Source: Euglena gracilis (Eukaryota; Euglenida; Euglenophyceae; Euglenales). From it: 64,000 nt of DNA. The stretch covers positions 14,190,947 through 14,254,946 of the forward strand of contig CP154957.1 in assembly GCA_039621445.1 (NCBI GenBank), in the 5' to 3' direction. Made by a program: the position numbers and the translations under genes. Below the pieces are notes generated by a model. That model saw only the letters and a program-made list of their open reading frames with translations. It did no database searches and was not told the origin of the DNA. Positions 25,301-31,899 of this stretch are shown here, piece by piece (within the stretch, counting starts at the first letter, position 1; each line of letters opens with the position of its first letter).

Positions 25301-28300
25301 TTGCGATTTTTTTTTGCGATTTTTTTTGTGGGTTTTTGCAGGTTTTCGGCATTTTCCCCGATTTTTTTTGCTGGAATATTTTTGATTCAGAGAAATTCCT
25401 CATTTTTGATCCCAATTTGCCCCGAGACCAAAGTTTTGTCAATTTTTTCTGGCTTTTTGCATTTTTTATGAAAAAAATGCCTATTTTTGTGTGAATGAAA
25501 GTTTTCCCCTGACGGAATTATAATATTTCTTAGTCCTCTCCAGCAGAAAGTGTATATCCCAGGGCACATCCCTGAAGGATATTTTGTGGGACATCCCTGA
25601 AGGATATTACGTGCAATTTGTGTTTATTTCGGTTACTCGGTCGCGTTTTTCGAGGATCCAAGTTGTGTTTATCCCCCCCTTCTTCCATACACCTGAAAGT
25701 CGATGAAACCCTTTATGCCTACATTCTCTCTCTGGGTTTTCCTCCCAGTGCCTCGAAGAACACAGGAACTGCCCCCATCAAGTCACAACTCCGCATGCAG
25801 CAAAATGGCCCAACACAGCCTCCCATCGACGTCCCAGGCGGGGGACCTGCCCCTGGCCAAGATGTGCGGGCTGATTGCGGCCGACGAGGGCCGCCACGAG
25901 CAGGCCTACCAACGCATCGTCGCCGAGCTGTTTGACCGTGATCCCAGTGGAACGATGCTGGTATGGTTTGCAGATCCCTGCCCACCAGGCTGAACTGGAC
26001 CCCTGGAAACCCTGTGGGTGGTGGCCAAGCACCTATAGCTAAAATGGCCTAAAATGGCCTTAAATGGCCTAAAATGGCCTAAAATGACTTTTTGACCCCC
26101 TATAGGTGGGGGTCCCTAAAATGGCCTAAAATGGCCTAAAATGGCCTAAAATGGCCTAAAATGGCCTAAAATGGCCTAAAATGGGAAAAATTCTGTTGCA
26201 CAACAATTTTTTTGTGAACAACTGAAGCCATTCAGGCAATGACTTTCGGTGTCTTTTGTTAATGTGGACGGCAAACAGTGGATTTGGTGGAGGAGCACAG
26301 TCCCACAAGGCCCATGGTTTTATCCCAATAACACTCGTATCAGTCCCCAAATCCACAGCCCCAACCTTTTTTTGGTGGCTGAATTTTGAAGGTTTGCACA
26401 TATTATTTTTTCTTACTCCTACCTTGTTGGTTTGCACCGATGTTTGTTTCGCAAATAATGAAACGGAAGCAGGGGGAAAATTCAAAACAAAGATGAAAGA
26501 TGTTGGAAAAATCTCAATTGATATATAAAATTCTAGCATTATCATATATAGCATATCAAATATAATTTTTGTAAGTAAATTTAATATTTCATTTTTATGA
26601 ATAGACATAAAATTATTATAGATATTCTTTGTATTTTGTGTGTATATTTTGTGTGGGTATTTTATTATTATTAATTTTGTTGATATATTTTCCATATTTA
26701 TAAAGATTTTATAGTCATCAATTTTTAATTGTAGAATTATAAAATATAACATTACCATTATATTTAATGCAGTTTTAGTAATACAAATAACACATGTTTT
26801 CATACAATTTTAGTAATAAAATATAAATAAGTTGAAATTAATAAATATATGTATTAAGTAAAAATAATATTTATTGATATAATATGTAATTGTACAATAA
26901 TTATGACTAATAATTATGACTGCAATCATATTATCCATAAAATTGGAATAATATTGGTATATAATAATATGATAGAATATGACATATGTTATCGGTCAAT
27001 AGGTACAGGATTGGGTTTATATATTTCACTTTTTGCCTGGTTAAATTCAATTTGACTTTGGCATTGTTTCAGGCATGTATATCATTCATTTTAATATTAT
27101 GATAATTAATTAAAAAATAATTTTTCCCCCCCCCCCCCCCCCCTCCCCGGCAATTGACGCCCCCGGGCAATTGACGCCCCCCTCTGTGCCCCCCTCTGTG
27201 CTGCCCAATTTGTCGTGCGACAATTGCCCGGGGGGGGTAAGATCCATAATACAAACAAAAAATATTTTTTTGGAAATAAATTTTTTGTTTGTTCATGGAT
27301 CTTAATAATTGTTCTTTAAATATTTATCATAATAATAAAATGAATGACATACATGGCTGAAACAATGCCAAAATCAAATTGAATTTGACCAGGCAGCACC
27401 AGCATTATCTTTCAGAAAAATGACTTCTTATTGCGAAATTCCGCAAAATGGTGTAGAATTCACAAAAAACCGGGAGCCTTTTTGGTAGCACAATTAAAAA
27501 ATTTATTTTTGTCCAACGCTTTTTTTCTGAAAAATTTTTCAGAAAATTTTCATTTTCAGAATTCCTCTATGAGTATGAATATAGATTTGTTGAGCTTCCC
27601 ATTGTTTTTCCATGAATTTTGCATGCTTTTTTGGATGTACATTTGTTATTACTGAACAAGAGAAGGTTTGCACACGTTATGATACTGTTTTCGGGACAAA
27701 AATGACCAAAAATTATGATTTTCAGAACCCCCACCTATACCTTAAAATGGCCTAAAATGGCCTTAAATGGCCTAAAATGGCCTAAAATGGCCTAAAATGG
27801 CCTAAAATGGCCTAAAATGAGGAAATTTTTGGGCTTGACTATAGGTGCTTGGTGGTGGCGGGGGATTGACCACCACCTCTACCATCCTGGCAGGTAGAGT
27901 GGTTGGACCCCCCCCCCCCTTCTACCCACCCCCACCCCCTGAGGGTTGGGTTCTGTGGGCAAAAATTGGGCAGGTTTGGGTTGGTGGGTGGATTCTCCGG
28001 GGGTGGGGGTCACCAATTTTTTTTGTGATTTGTGTGCATCACATTGGAAACTTTTGTGTGCATGCCCGTCACCAAAATTTTTTTGTGCATCAGATGTTTA
28101 TCACCAAGAAAGTTACTGAGAATTGAAAAAAATCCATTTTCTACACAGAGAAAAAATTGTGCTCACCAAGCATCATGTGGGCGTTAAAAATTTCCATGTG
28201 GGTCATTGCACGAATCTGGGGGCGACAATTGCACACCACACACCCTGCAGGCCCTCCAGGACATGCTCAAGAAGCAGATCACGATGCCGGCCCACCTGAT

Positions 28301-30309
28301 GGACGACGGACGGCACAGGGAGCACAATGCCGGCCGGTCACTGTTCAGCGACTACGCTGCCATTGCGGAGAAGATCCGGGCAGGGATGCCCGGCAGGACC
28401 AGACTTGTGCTTCATCGGGTGCTTACCCCACAGGGGGGTGGTGCTAGGGGCAGGCACCCCATAGCACCCGATCTGACCCCACCGGGGGGGGGGGGTAGGG
28501 TTTTGGGGGGTGCCCATAGCAGGCACCCCCTCCAACCCCGGCGCCGAGGGCCCAGAAAAGGCCATTTTCAATGAAAACTTTCTGGGCCCCCCTCACCCCC
28601 CCCCCGGTTGGTAAGCACAAGCATGGGCAGGACCCCCCGCCCGGGGGGGGGGGGGTCTGCAGCCCTGCTGGCTGGCTGGCTGGGCCCCGGGGGTGGGGTC
28701 CCCTCCGGCTTAAGACAACCCCTGCTTGACAGCGATGCAGTGCCTGGGCAGACCTCCACGCCGCGATGTACACACTGGGATGCCCGCCGAGGAGGGGCGG
28801 AGGCACCTGCCCCCAGGCTGGGGATGGGACTGGGGGAAGCAACGTCCTGGGTCCCGGGCTGCCCTGGCGCCAGGTGTACACCGCGGAGGACTACACCAGC
28901 ATCGTGGAGTATCTGATCCAGAAGTGGAATGTGGAGAACATCACCGGGTTGACGAAAGAGGCACAGGTGCTGCATGTGTTTCCCCCTACATTTTTTCATT
29001 TTTTTTTTTTGCACTCATTGACATTGCTCATATGAACCCTGATGAATTAAAGGTGCCTCTCCGGCTCCGGCTGAACAACGATGGGGGTAATCTAACATTT
29101 GATATTCATAAACAGTTCTGGGCATGTTTGCTGCACGGTTAACATTTTTCAATCAGCACTGCCTGCGTTCATCAAAATATGCAACAGCACCAGGCCACAG
29201 CATTCATTTGTGTGTATCACCAAAAAATTTTGTGTATTACATGTGCATCACCAAAAAACTTTTGTGTATCACATGTACGTCACCAATAAAGTTAGCGAAA
29301 ATTGATAAGCAATTTGTCCACAGAGGAAAAAATTCATTATTATGATGCTCACCAGGAATCCAGGAGACCCTCCCCCCATGTGGGGGGTCTTGGTCCCTGA
29401 CCGGCAAAGCACCCAAAATTCCTTGTTGGAAATGCTTTGTACCGCCCAATTGGATTCTCCGCGTGCTTAACCACAAACGCAGTCTGTCTTCGTCATTTTG
29501 GGGTGAGAAACAGAATGTTCCAAAGCTCCCTAGCCTTAAGCTGGAGGACACTCCATCCCTCCCTGAGGGGGGTCCAGCCACGATGGGCTTCTCCATGGGG
29601 CCGAAAACCAGGGGGCCGGACCCCCATGGGAGGGGGTGGTCAGCCAGCAACCTTTTCCCTGCCCGCCCACATTCTCCGGCCTCTGAGCTGGACCTCCCCG
29701 GGTGGTCGCTCAGCGACCCCCTGCCGTTTAAGTGCCATTTAACCATTTGCCCATTGATGCGTGGAGGACATGGCTCGGATGGGAATCCCTCCAGGAGTGA
29801 GTGGCGCCTCCTCCAACCACAACGGGTGAGATTCCCTGCCACCCCTTGCGGAGTGAGCCAGGGCCAAGGTCCACTCCGAGGGGCCATGGTGCTCACAGAT
29901 CAAGCCAATTTTTTTTTGATAGGAATATGTGTGTATCATACCCAAAAAAAATAGTGCATCATACGTGTATCATATGTGCATCAGCAAAATTTTTCGTGTA
30001 TCACATGTGTACTACCAAGAAATTTCGGTGCATCACATGTGTATCACCGAATAAATTTTGTATCGCCACGAAGTTGTGATACACATCAAAATGTCTGAAG
30101 AGCACCAGAACGCCCTTCATTCAAAGCCTAAATTCCTCTTCTGAGTGAACCCCTTCTCCCCCGCCCCCCCCCCCCCCCAGGAGGCCCAGGACTACATCTG
30201 CAAGCTGCCGGCTCGGTATCGGAAGTTGGCGGCGCGCGTGGCAGCCCGCAAGCAGCACGTCGGCCCGGCCAAGTTCAGCTGGATTAACGACCGCGAGCTC
30301 ATCATTTGA
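11043..30309 (+). CDS. FAB2: Stearoyl-ACP delta-9 desaturase (soluble, di-iron), 11 recognised exons
   Basis: Spliced from 11 exons to about 357 residues, close to the roughly 363 of mature plant enzymes, and colinear with them without a gap. The enzyme puts a cis double bond into stearoyl-ACP in the plastid stroma, using O2 and ferredoxin. All six di-iron ligands are present: the Glu in [14 protein letters not shown], the Glu of [10 protein letters not shown], and DEGRH. Other landmarks are [43 protein letters not shown] and a C-terminal [11 protein letters not shown] followed by TGA. Introns 1 and 9 are nonconventional (CAG/CTG type); the other eight are GT-AG. A plastid-targeting presequence, expected to be bipartite in euglenids, was not found, so one or more 5' exons are missing upstream. 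The identification is very secure. Confidence 0.97.
11194..12420 (+). other. Nonconventional intron, desaturase intron 1
   Basis: Begins GGCCAGGC and ends GCCTGCTTGC. CAG is at +4 to +6 and CTG at -8 to -6. CCAGGC near the 5' end is almost fully complementary to GCCTGC near the 3' end. Removal restores W-Q-P-Q-D in frame. No GT-AG or GC-AG choice gives this. Confidence 0.85.
11715..12240. repeat. C/G-run repeats inside desaturase intron 1
   Basis: G run, cagccagccc segments, ttcggcgtaaagcgccgaaa and a long C run (12127-12150). Same family of blocks as 6300-7085. The element sits inside a nonconventional intron. Confidence 0.75.
12421..12470 (+). CDS. FAB2: Desaturase exon 2
   Basis: Reads AG CCT CAG GAT and so on, giving (W)[17 protein letters not shown] after joining to exon 1. 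It matches the plant WQPQDFLPDP...FDEQ block residue for residue. The upstream intron ends CTGCTTGC just before AG (CTG at -8 to -6). The downstream donor gtgtgt is conventional and opens directly into a (GT)n microsatellite. Confidence 0.92.
12471..12520. repeat. (GT)n microsatellite at a splice donor
   Basis: The GT array starts with the donor of desaturase exon 2. Confidence 0.95.
13113..13475. repeat. Compound microsatellite: (AC)n, (ACAGC)n, (CT)n, (CACC)n
   Basis: (AC)n 13113-13142, then about 32 units of ACAGC to about 13303, (CT)n 13328-13357, and (CACC)n 13416-13471. Long open frames on both strands here are artefacts. Lies in desaturase intron 2. Confidence 0.97.
13540..14110. repeat. 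Inverted relative of the 31.9-34.5 kb repeat family
   Basis: Contains ggccatatctcgggct (forward) and, in inverted orientation, the aaaaacgctcattttcggcc / ttttccgggtccgggaggcc blocks found repeatedly at 32.0-33.9 kb. Confidence 0.8.
14195..14262. repeat. GGAGGCTCCCTGGAGG palindromic minisatellite, copy A
   Basis: Overlapping GAGCCTCCCTGGAGGCT units after ggttacctgagcctccctgg. Related to the longer blocks at 15.6 and 16.1 kb. Confidence 0.85.
14585..14885. repeat. Direct repeat around a poly-G/poly-T tract
   Basis: taccgtttacccatttg ... gtccgccaaact ... tatccacacaaaaggatgtt occurs at 14580-14645 and again at 14806-14872, flanking a long G run and a T run. Confidence 0.85.
15625..15802. repeat. 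Palindromic minisatellite, copy B
   Basis: Repeated GCCTCCGCGGAGGCT-type palindromes separated by ggttacctnag, ending in aggattccatttttgcggt (15784-15802). Confidence 0.88.
16107..16342. repeat. Palindromic minisatellite, copy C
   Basis: Same architecture as copy B with GAGCCTCCCTGGAGGCT units and the same 3' tail aggattccatttttgcggt (16324-16342). Confidence 0.88.
17368..17429 (+). CDS. FAB2: Desaturase exon 3
   Basis: cactcag acceptor, then [20 protein letters not shown] plus GG, followed by the donor gtgtgt. It aligns with the plant block [21 protein letters not shown]. The split Gly codon (GG/A) is completed by exon 4. Confidence 0.95.
17640..17835. repeat. Single unit of the 33-34 kb repeat family
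   Basis: Shares cccaagggcttgattttagg, tttccttcgattt, ggagatgttttgaaaatttt and gaccccgaaatgaccc with units at 33.0-34.4 kb. Confidence 0.75.
17982..18398. mobile_element. Tc1/mariner-like nonautonomous element, 417 bp
   Basis: Terminal inverted repeats of about 32 bp: left CAGTGCGGACCAAAAATT..., right inverted CACTGCGGATAAAAGTTA..., both continuing GGGAGACAAAAAT. TA dinucleotides flank both ends (17980-17981 and 18399-18400), the target duplication of the Tc1/mariner group. No transposase frame. Lies in desaturase intron 3. A shorter relative is at about 30461-30548. Confidence 0.85.
20559..20624 (+). CDS. FAB2: Desaturase exon 4
   Basis: ttttgtag acceptor, then A GAT ATG, giving [20 protein letters not shown]. 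It contains the first iron-ligand Glu. It ends ACT CG before gtatgt, splitting an Arg codon finished by exon 5. Confidence 0.95.
20905..21214. mobile_element. MITE family AGGGCGGTCC, copy 1 (310 bp)
   Basis: Ends AGGGCGGTCCTCAAGG and CCTTGAGGACCGCCCT (inverted). The interior carries gggacttgaacggggtcaaa, gattaaaaagtcgaaa and acctgttctcgccaaaaaat. Flanked by similar ttgcaa sequences. Entirely within desaturase intron 4. No coding capacity. Confidence 0.9.
21302..21434 (+). CDS. FAB2: Desaturase exon 5
   Basis: ctcttcag acceptor. Encodes [17 protein letters not shown], the iron-binding TAEENRHGD motif (E and H ligands), then [13 protein letters not shown], and ends at the donor gtgtga. The length equals that of the plant homologous block. 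Confidence 0.97.
21530..21890. repeat. T-rich gcgcatttttt low-complexity block
   Basis: Repeated gcattttttgcgcatttt-like units in desaturase intron 5. A second block lies at 22890-23340 and weaker ones at 22560-22640 and 25260-25480. Antisense Lys/Asn/Cys-rich frames are artefacts. Confidence 0.85.
22890..23340. repeat. T-rich gcgcatttttt block, longest copy
   Basis: Dense gcgcattttt repeats broken by aaatttgaaattttcgactt. Same unit as 21530-21890. Confidence 0.85.
24158..24184. mobile_element. Solo right end of the AGGGCGGTCC MITE
   Basis: A T run followed by gcttgaggaccgccct with no matching left end nearby. Confidence 0.65.
24260..24346 (+). CDS. FAB2: Desaturase exon 6
   Basis: gcacacag acceptor, then [17 protein letters not shown] through LGFMYTSFQ, with donor gttgcc. 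It is 29 codons, phase 0 at both ends, and matches the conserved [11 protein letters not shown]...YLGFIYTSFQ block of the family. Confidence 0.97.
24558..24608 (+). CDS. FAB2: Desaturase exon 7
   Basis: cattgcag acceptor, 17 codons [17 protein letters not shown], donor gtgtgt. The first Glu corresponds to the bridging iron-ligand Glu of plant desaturases (ERATFISHGNTA). Confidence 0.97.
24661..24780. mobile_element. 120-bp palindromic element with 9-bp direct repeats
   Basis: GGGTTCGATATAAGGAGGGC ... CCTCCTTATATCGAACCCTG, mostly self-complementary with a C/G-rich core. CTGGGGGCA occurs immediately before (24652-24660) and immediately after (24781-24789). Within desaturase intron 7. Confidence 0.9.
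24925..25231. mobile_element. MITE family AGGGCGGTCC, copy 2 (307 bp)
   Basis: Same ends and interior blocks (gactgggacttggatgggcc, cctgttctcgctgaaaaatg). Flanked by imperfect ggagtgg-cac / ggagtgcgcac direct repeats. Within desaturase intron 7. Confidence 0.9.
25838..25960 (+). CDS. FAB2: Desaturase exon 8
   Basis: gtcccag acceptor, then [20 protein letters not shown]...[11 protein letters not shown], 41 codons, donor gtatgg. It carries the second iron motif DEGRH (plant DEKRH). Confidence 0.97.
26039..26184. repeat. (AAAATGGCCT)n array, left
   Basis: Two runs of the 10-bp unit split by gactttttgaccccctatag. Confidence 0.95.
27041..27395. repeat. Nested inverted-repeat element with poly-C core
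   Basis: ctggttaaattcaatttgac ... attcattttaatattatgat on the left is inverted on the right (27320-27395). The centre has a C run, two caattgacgcccc copies, cccccctctgtg copies and a hairpin at 27240-27303 (agatccat...caaacaaaaaa inverted). Confidence 0.85.
27742..27821. repeat. (AAAATGGCCT)n array, right
   Basis: About eight units in the same orientation as the left array, with one TAAATGGCC variant in both arrays. Confidence 0.95.
28050..28115. repeat. gtgcatcaccaaaa repeats
   Basis: Loose tandem tgtgtgcat-caccaaaattttt units. Sister blocks at 29205-29300 and 29926-30085 all precede desaturase exons, and a related gtgaacacaaacaatatttt block is at 49420-49550. Confidence 0.75.
28251..28377 (+). 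CDS. FAB2: Desaturase exon 9
   Basis: ccctgcag acceptor, then [20 protein letters not shown]...[11 protein letters not shown] plus C. The intron begins GGGCAG, so neither a GT nor a GC donor is needed. Joined to exon 10 it reads [12 protein letters not shown], the same length as plant AQRLGVYTAKDY. A GT donor at 28407 would add ten residues absent from the family. Confidence 0.92.
28378..28871 (+). other. Nonconventional intron, desaturase intron 9
   Basis: Begins GGGCAGGG and ends CTGGCGCC; GGGCAG can pair with CTGCCC located 13-18 nt from the 3' end. It contains a C/G-rich transposon-like segment. Removal restores the exact family length. Confidence 0.82.
28872..28966 (+). CDS. FAB2: Desaturase exon 10
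   Basis: The upstream intron ends CTGGCGCC (CTG at -8 to -6). The exon begins AG GTG TAC and encodes (Q)[14 protein letters not shown] through [10 protein letters not shown], with a conventional gtgctg donor. Confidence 0.92.
29926..30085. repeat. gtgtatcacatgtg repeats in desaturase intron 10
   Basis: About eight degenerate units of gtgtatcac/atgtgcatcac with aaaaatttt spacers. Confidence 0.8.
30181..30309 (+). CDS. FAB2: Desaturase exon 11 (terminal)
   Basis: A C-rich tract ending ccag precedes [20 protein letters not shown]...[11 protein letters not shown], then TGA at 30307-30309. It matches the plant terminus KAQDYVCRLPPRIRRLEERA...FSWIFDRQVKL in length and pattern. Confidence 0.97.
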   Translation, partial: EAQDYICKLPARYRKLAARVAARKQHVGPAKFSWINDRELII

Positions 30310-30460
30310 GCCGCCCAAGCCACCCCTAACCCTTGTCCTTTACTACCCCGGCCACCTGATGCCGCGTTGCAAGGAGCACCTGGCATGATGGCAAACCTCA
30401 ACGTAGATTCAGTTTGTAAGATTTCTGTTGGAGGAAGTGAGGCAAGCAGGACGTCGCCTG

Positions 30461-30548
30461 CAGTCCGGACAGAAATTATGAGAGACAAAGATTATGGGAG
30501 ACCACCCTAATTTTTCGCATTCTTTTTCCCCATAATCTTTGCCCAGTG
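30461..30548. mobile_element. Fragment related to the Tc1-like element
   Basis: CAGTCCGGACAGAAATTATG, gagagacaaagattatggga, then inverted cccataatctttg and CCAGTG followed by TA. Just downstream of the desaturase stop. Confidence 0.6.
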
Positions 30549-31252
30549 TATTCTTCATATGACTTTTGGGGAAGCAAGGGAAGTCATATTTCACAAACCA
30601 CCAGGCGTGTGTTTGGACCATTTTTTTTTGGAATTTTGCTTTTGCCAAAAAACTTCATTACAAGTGCAAGAAATCACCTCCGTTTTCTTTGAAGCTTTGA
30701 TTTTTCTGTTTTCCCCCATTTTTTCATCTCCCATAATTTTTTTCCAACCTTGCCAGCCTGTTTTCGGCCCATTTTTGGCCCATTTTTGCACCTCCAAAAG
30801 CTGTCTCTTCCAGCCACCCTTCAGGGGCTGCAAATAAATACACTCGTTGATGGGGGGGGGGAGGGTGGTCTGAGGCTGCCAGCTGGCTGTAGCCCCAAAA
30901 TAAGGGGAAAACAATATTTTTTTTTGCATAATTGAATTTTTGAGAGTTTCGAATTCTTTTGGCATTTCTGGTTGACCCCCCACGGGGGAGCCAACCAGCA
31001 GGCTTCTTCCAGCCATTCCAGCGCAGGAAGAAATGTGAAATGTGCTATTGTTCCCCTTTCGCAGGCACAAGCACTCAAAGCATTTTTTTTTGACCAGGCC
31101 AGGCTCCTCTGTGTCTAAAGCAGGGTTTGACACAAGTAAGGTCTGAGGTCTGAGGTCTGAGGTGTCATGGTTTTAGTGTTCCGCCCCCCCCCCCTTTTGT
31201 ACCAGAGGGGGTCTGACCCCCCCCCCCCCTGCCCCTTATGTCGAGCCAGGGG

Positions 31253-31375
31253 ATTTCTTAAGCTGGAGGGTACCCTGCCCCCCCAGGGGGGGTCCAGCCA
31301 GCCAGCACCTCAAATCCAGCCAGCAGCCCAAATTCGGGCTGGGGGCCCCCCCCCCCCCCCCGGGTTGAGTGAAAT
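31253..31375. repeat. CCAGCCAGCA GC-rich family, representative copy
   Basis: ggggatttcttaagctggag, C run, ggtccagccagccagcacct, then C/G runs. Other copies: 18538-18605, 23740-23805, 24010-24150, 28605-28690, 29550-29690, 34677-34805, 35805-35920, 54018-54140 and 54345-54460. Several end in ggtccttaagaaa, the inverse of the tttcttaag start, suggesting a terminal-repeat family. Confidence 0.75.
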
Positions 31376-31581
31376 AAGTCCAGCCCGGCCGCAGTCTGGC
31401 CAGCCAACTGGGCTGCCCAGCTCACCTATCCCTGCATTTCCCCTCATCACAGCTTCCTCCATCACAGCCCCCCAGCCTTGATCTAGCTCCATCCATCAAA
31501 ATGTCGAGAAGGCAAAAATGTTTTAAAGAATTTTTTTTTTCATCGACCAGCCCAGCCCAGTCCCCCCCTCCCTGTCCCCCC

Positions 31582-31890
31582 AGGGCGGTCCTTAAGGGAC
31601 AAGAACGTTTTTTATTTTATTTTCTTGGACCGCCCCCCTTTCGGCCAAAGGGCTGACCAAGGGCCGGACTGGGACTTGAACGGTCCAAAATTAAAAAGTT
31701 CAAAAAACACATTTTTTGATGATTTGGGTGGGTGGGCGATGGTCCAAGGATGCCAAGAATCAGTTTTTTTTCCCTGATGTCGACCTGTTCTCACCGAAGA
31801 ATGCCAAATTCCTTTGCCCATTTTCCTATATATTTTCATTGGGTGTGCTGGGACAGCGGAGTTTTTTTTTATTTGCTTAAGAACCGCCCT
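31582..31890. mobile_element. MITE family AGGGCGGTCC, copy 3 (309 bp)
   Basis: Same ends and interior. Flanked by GTCCCCCC on the left (31574-31581) and right (31892-31899), suggesting an 8-9 bp target duplication. Lies beyond the desaturase stop. Confidence 0.9.
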
Positions 31891-31899
31891 GGTCCCCCC

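Larger units (their letters stand above)
26025..27852. mobile_element. 1,828-bp terminal-repeat element with AT-rich cargo
   Basis: Ends CCAAGCACCTATAG (26025-26038) and CTATAGGTGCTTGG (27839-27852), a perfect 14-bp inverted repeat, flanked by TGGTGG on both sides (26019-26024 and 27853-27858). Just inside each end is an array of AAAATGGCCT units in direct orientation. The core (about 26500-27400) is strongly AT-rich, unlike the rest of the window. No transposase recognised. It sits in desaturase intron 8. Confidence 0.85.

Noticed and set aside
26156-26803. 215-codon AT-rich frame on the minus strand
   Set aside because: Composition-driven Ile/Asn/Lys frame inside the AT-rich island; no recognised organellar or nuclear family.
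26039-27821. AAAATGGCCT arrays as a CRISPR-like array
   Set aside because: 10-bp units are contiguous with no spacers, and the host is a eukaryote.
28407-28420. Conventional GT donor for desaturase exon 9
   Set aside because: Would add ten residues before VYTAEDY that the family lacks; the nonconventional junction gives exact length.
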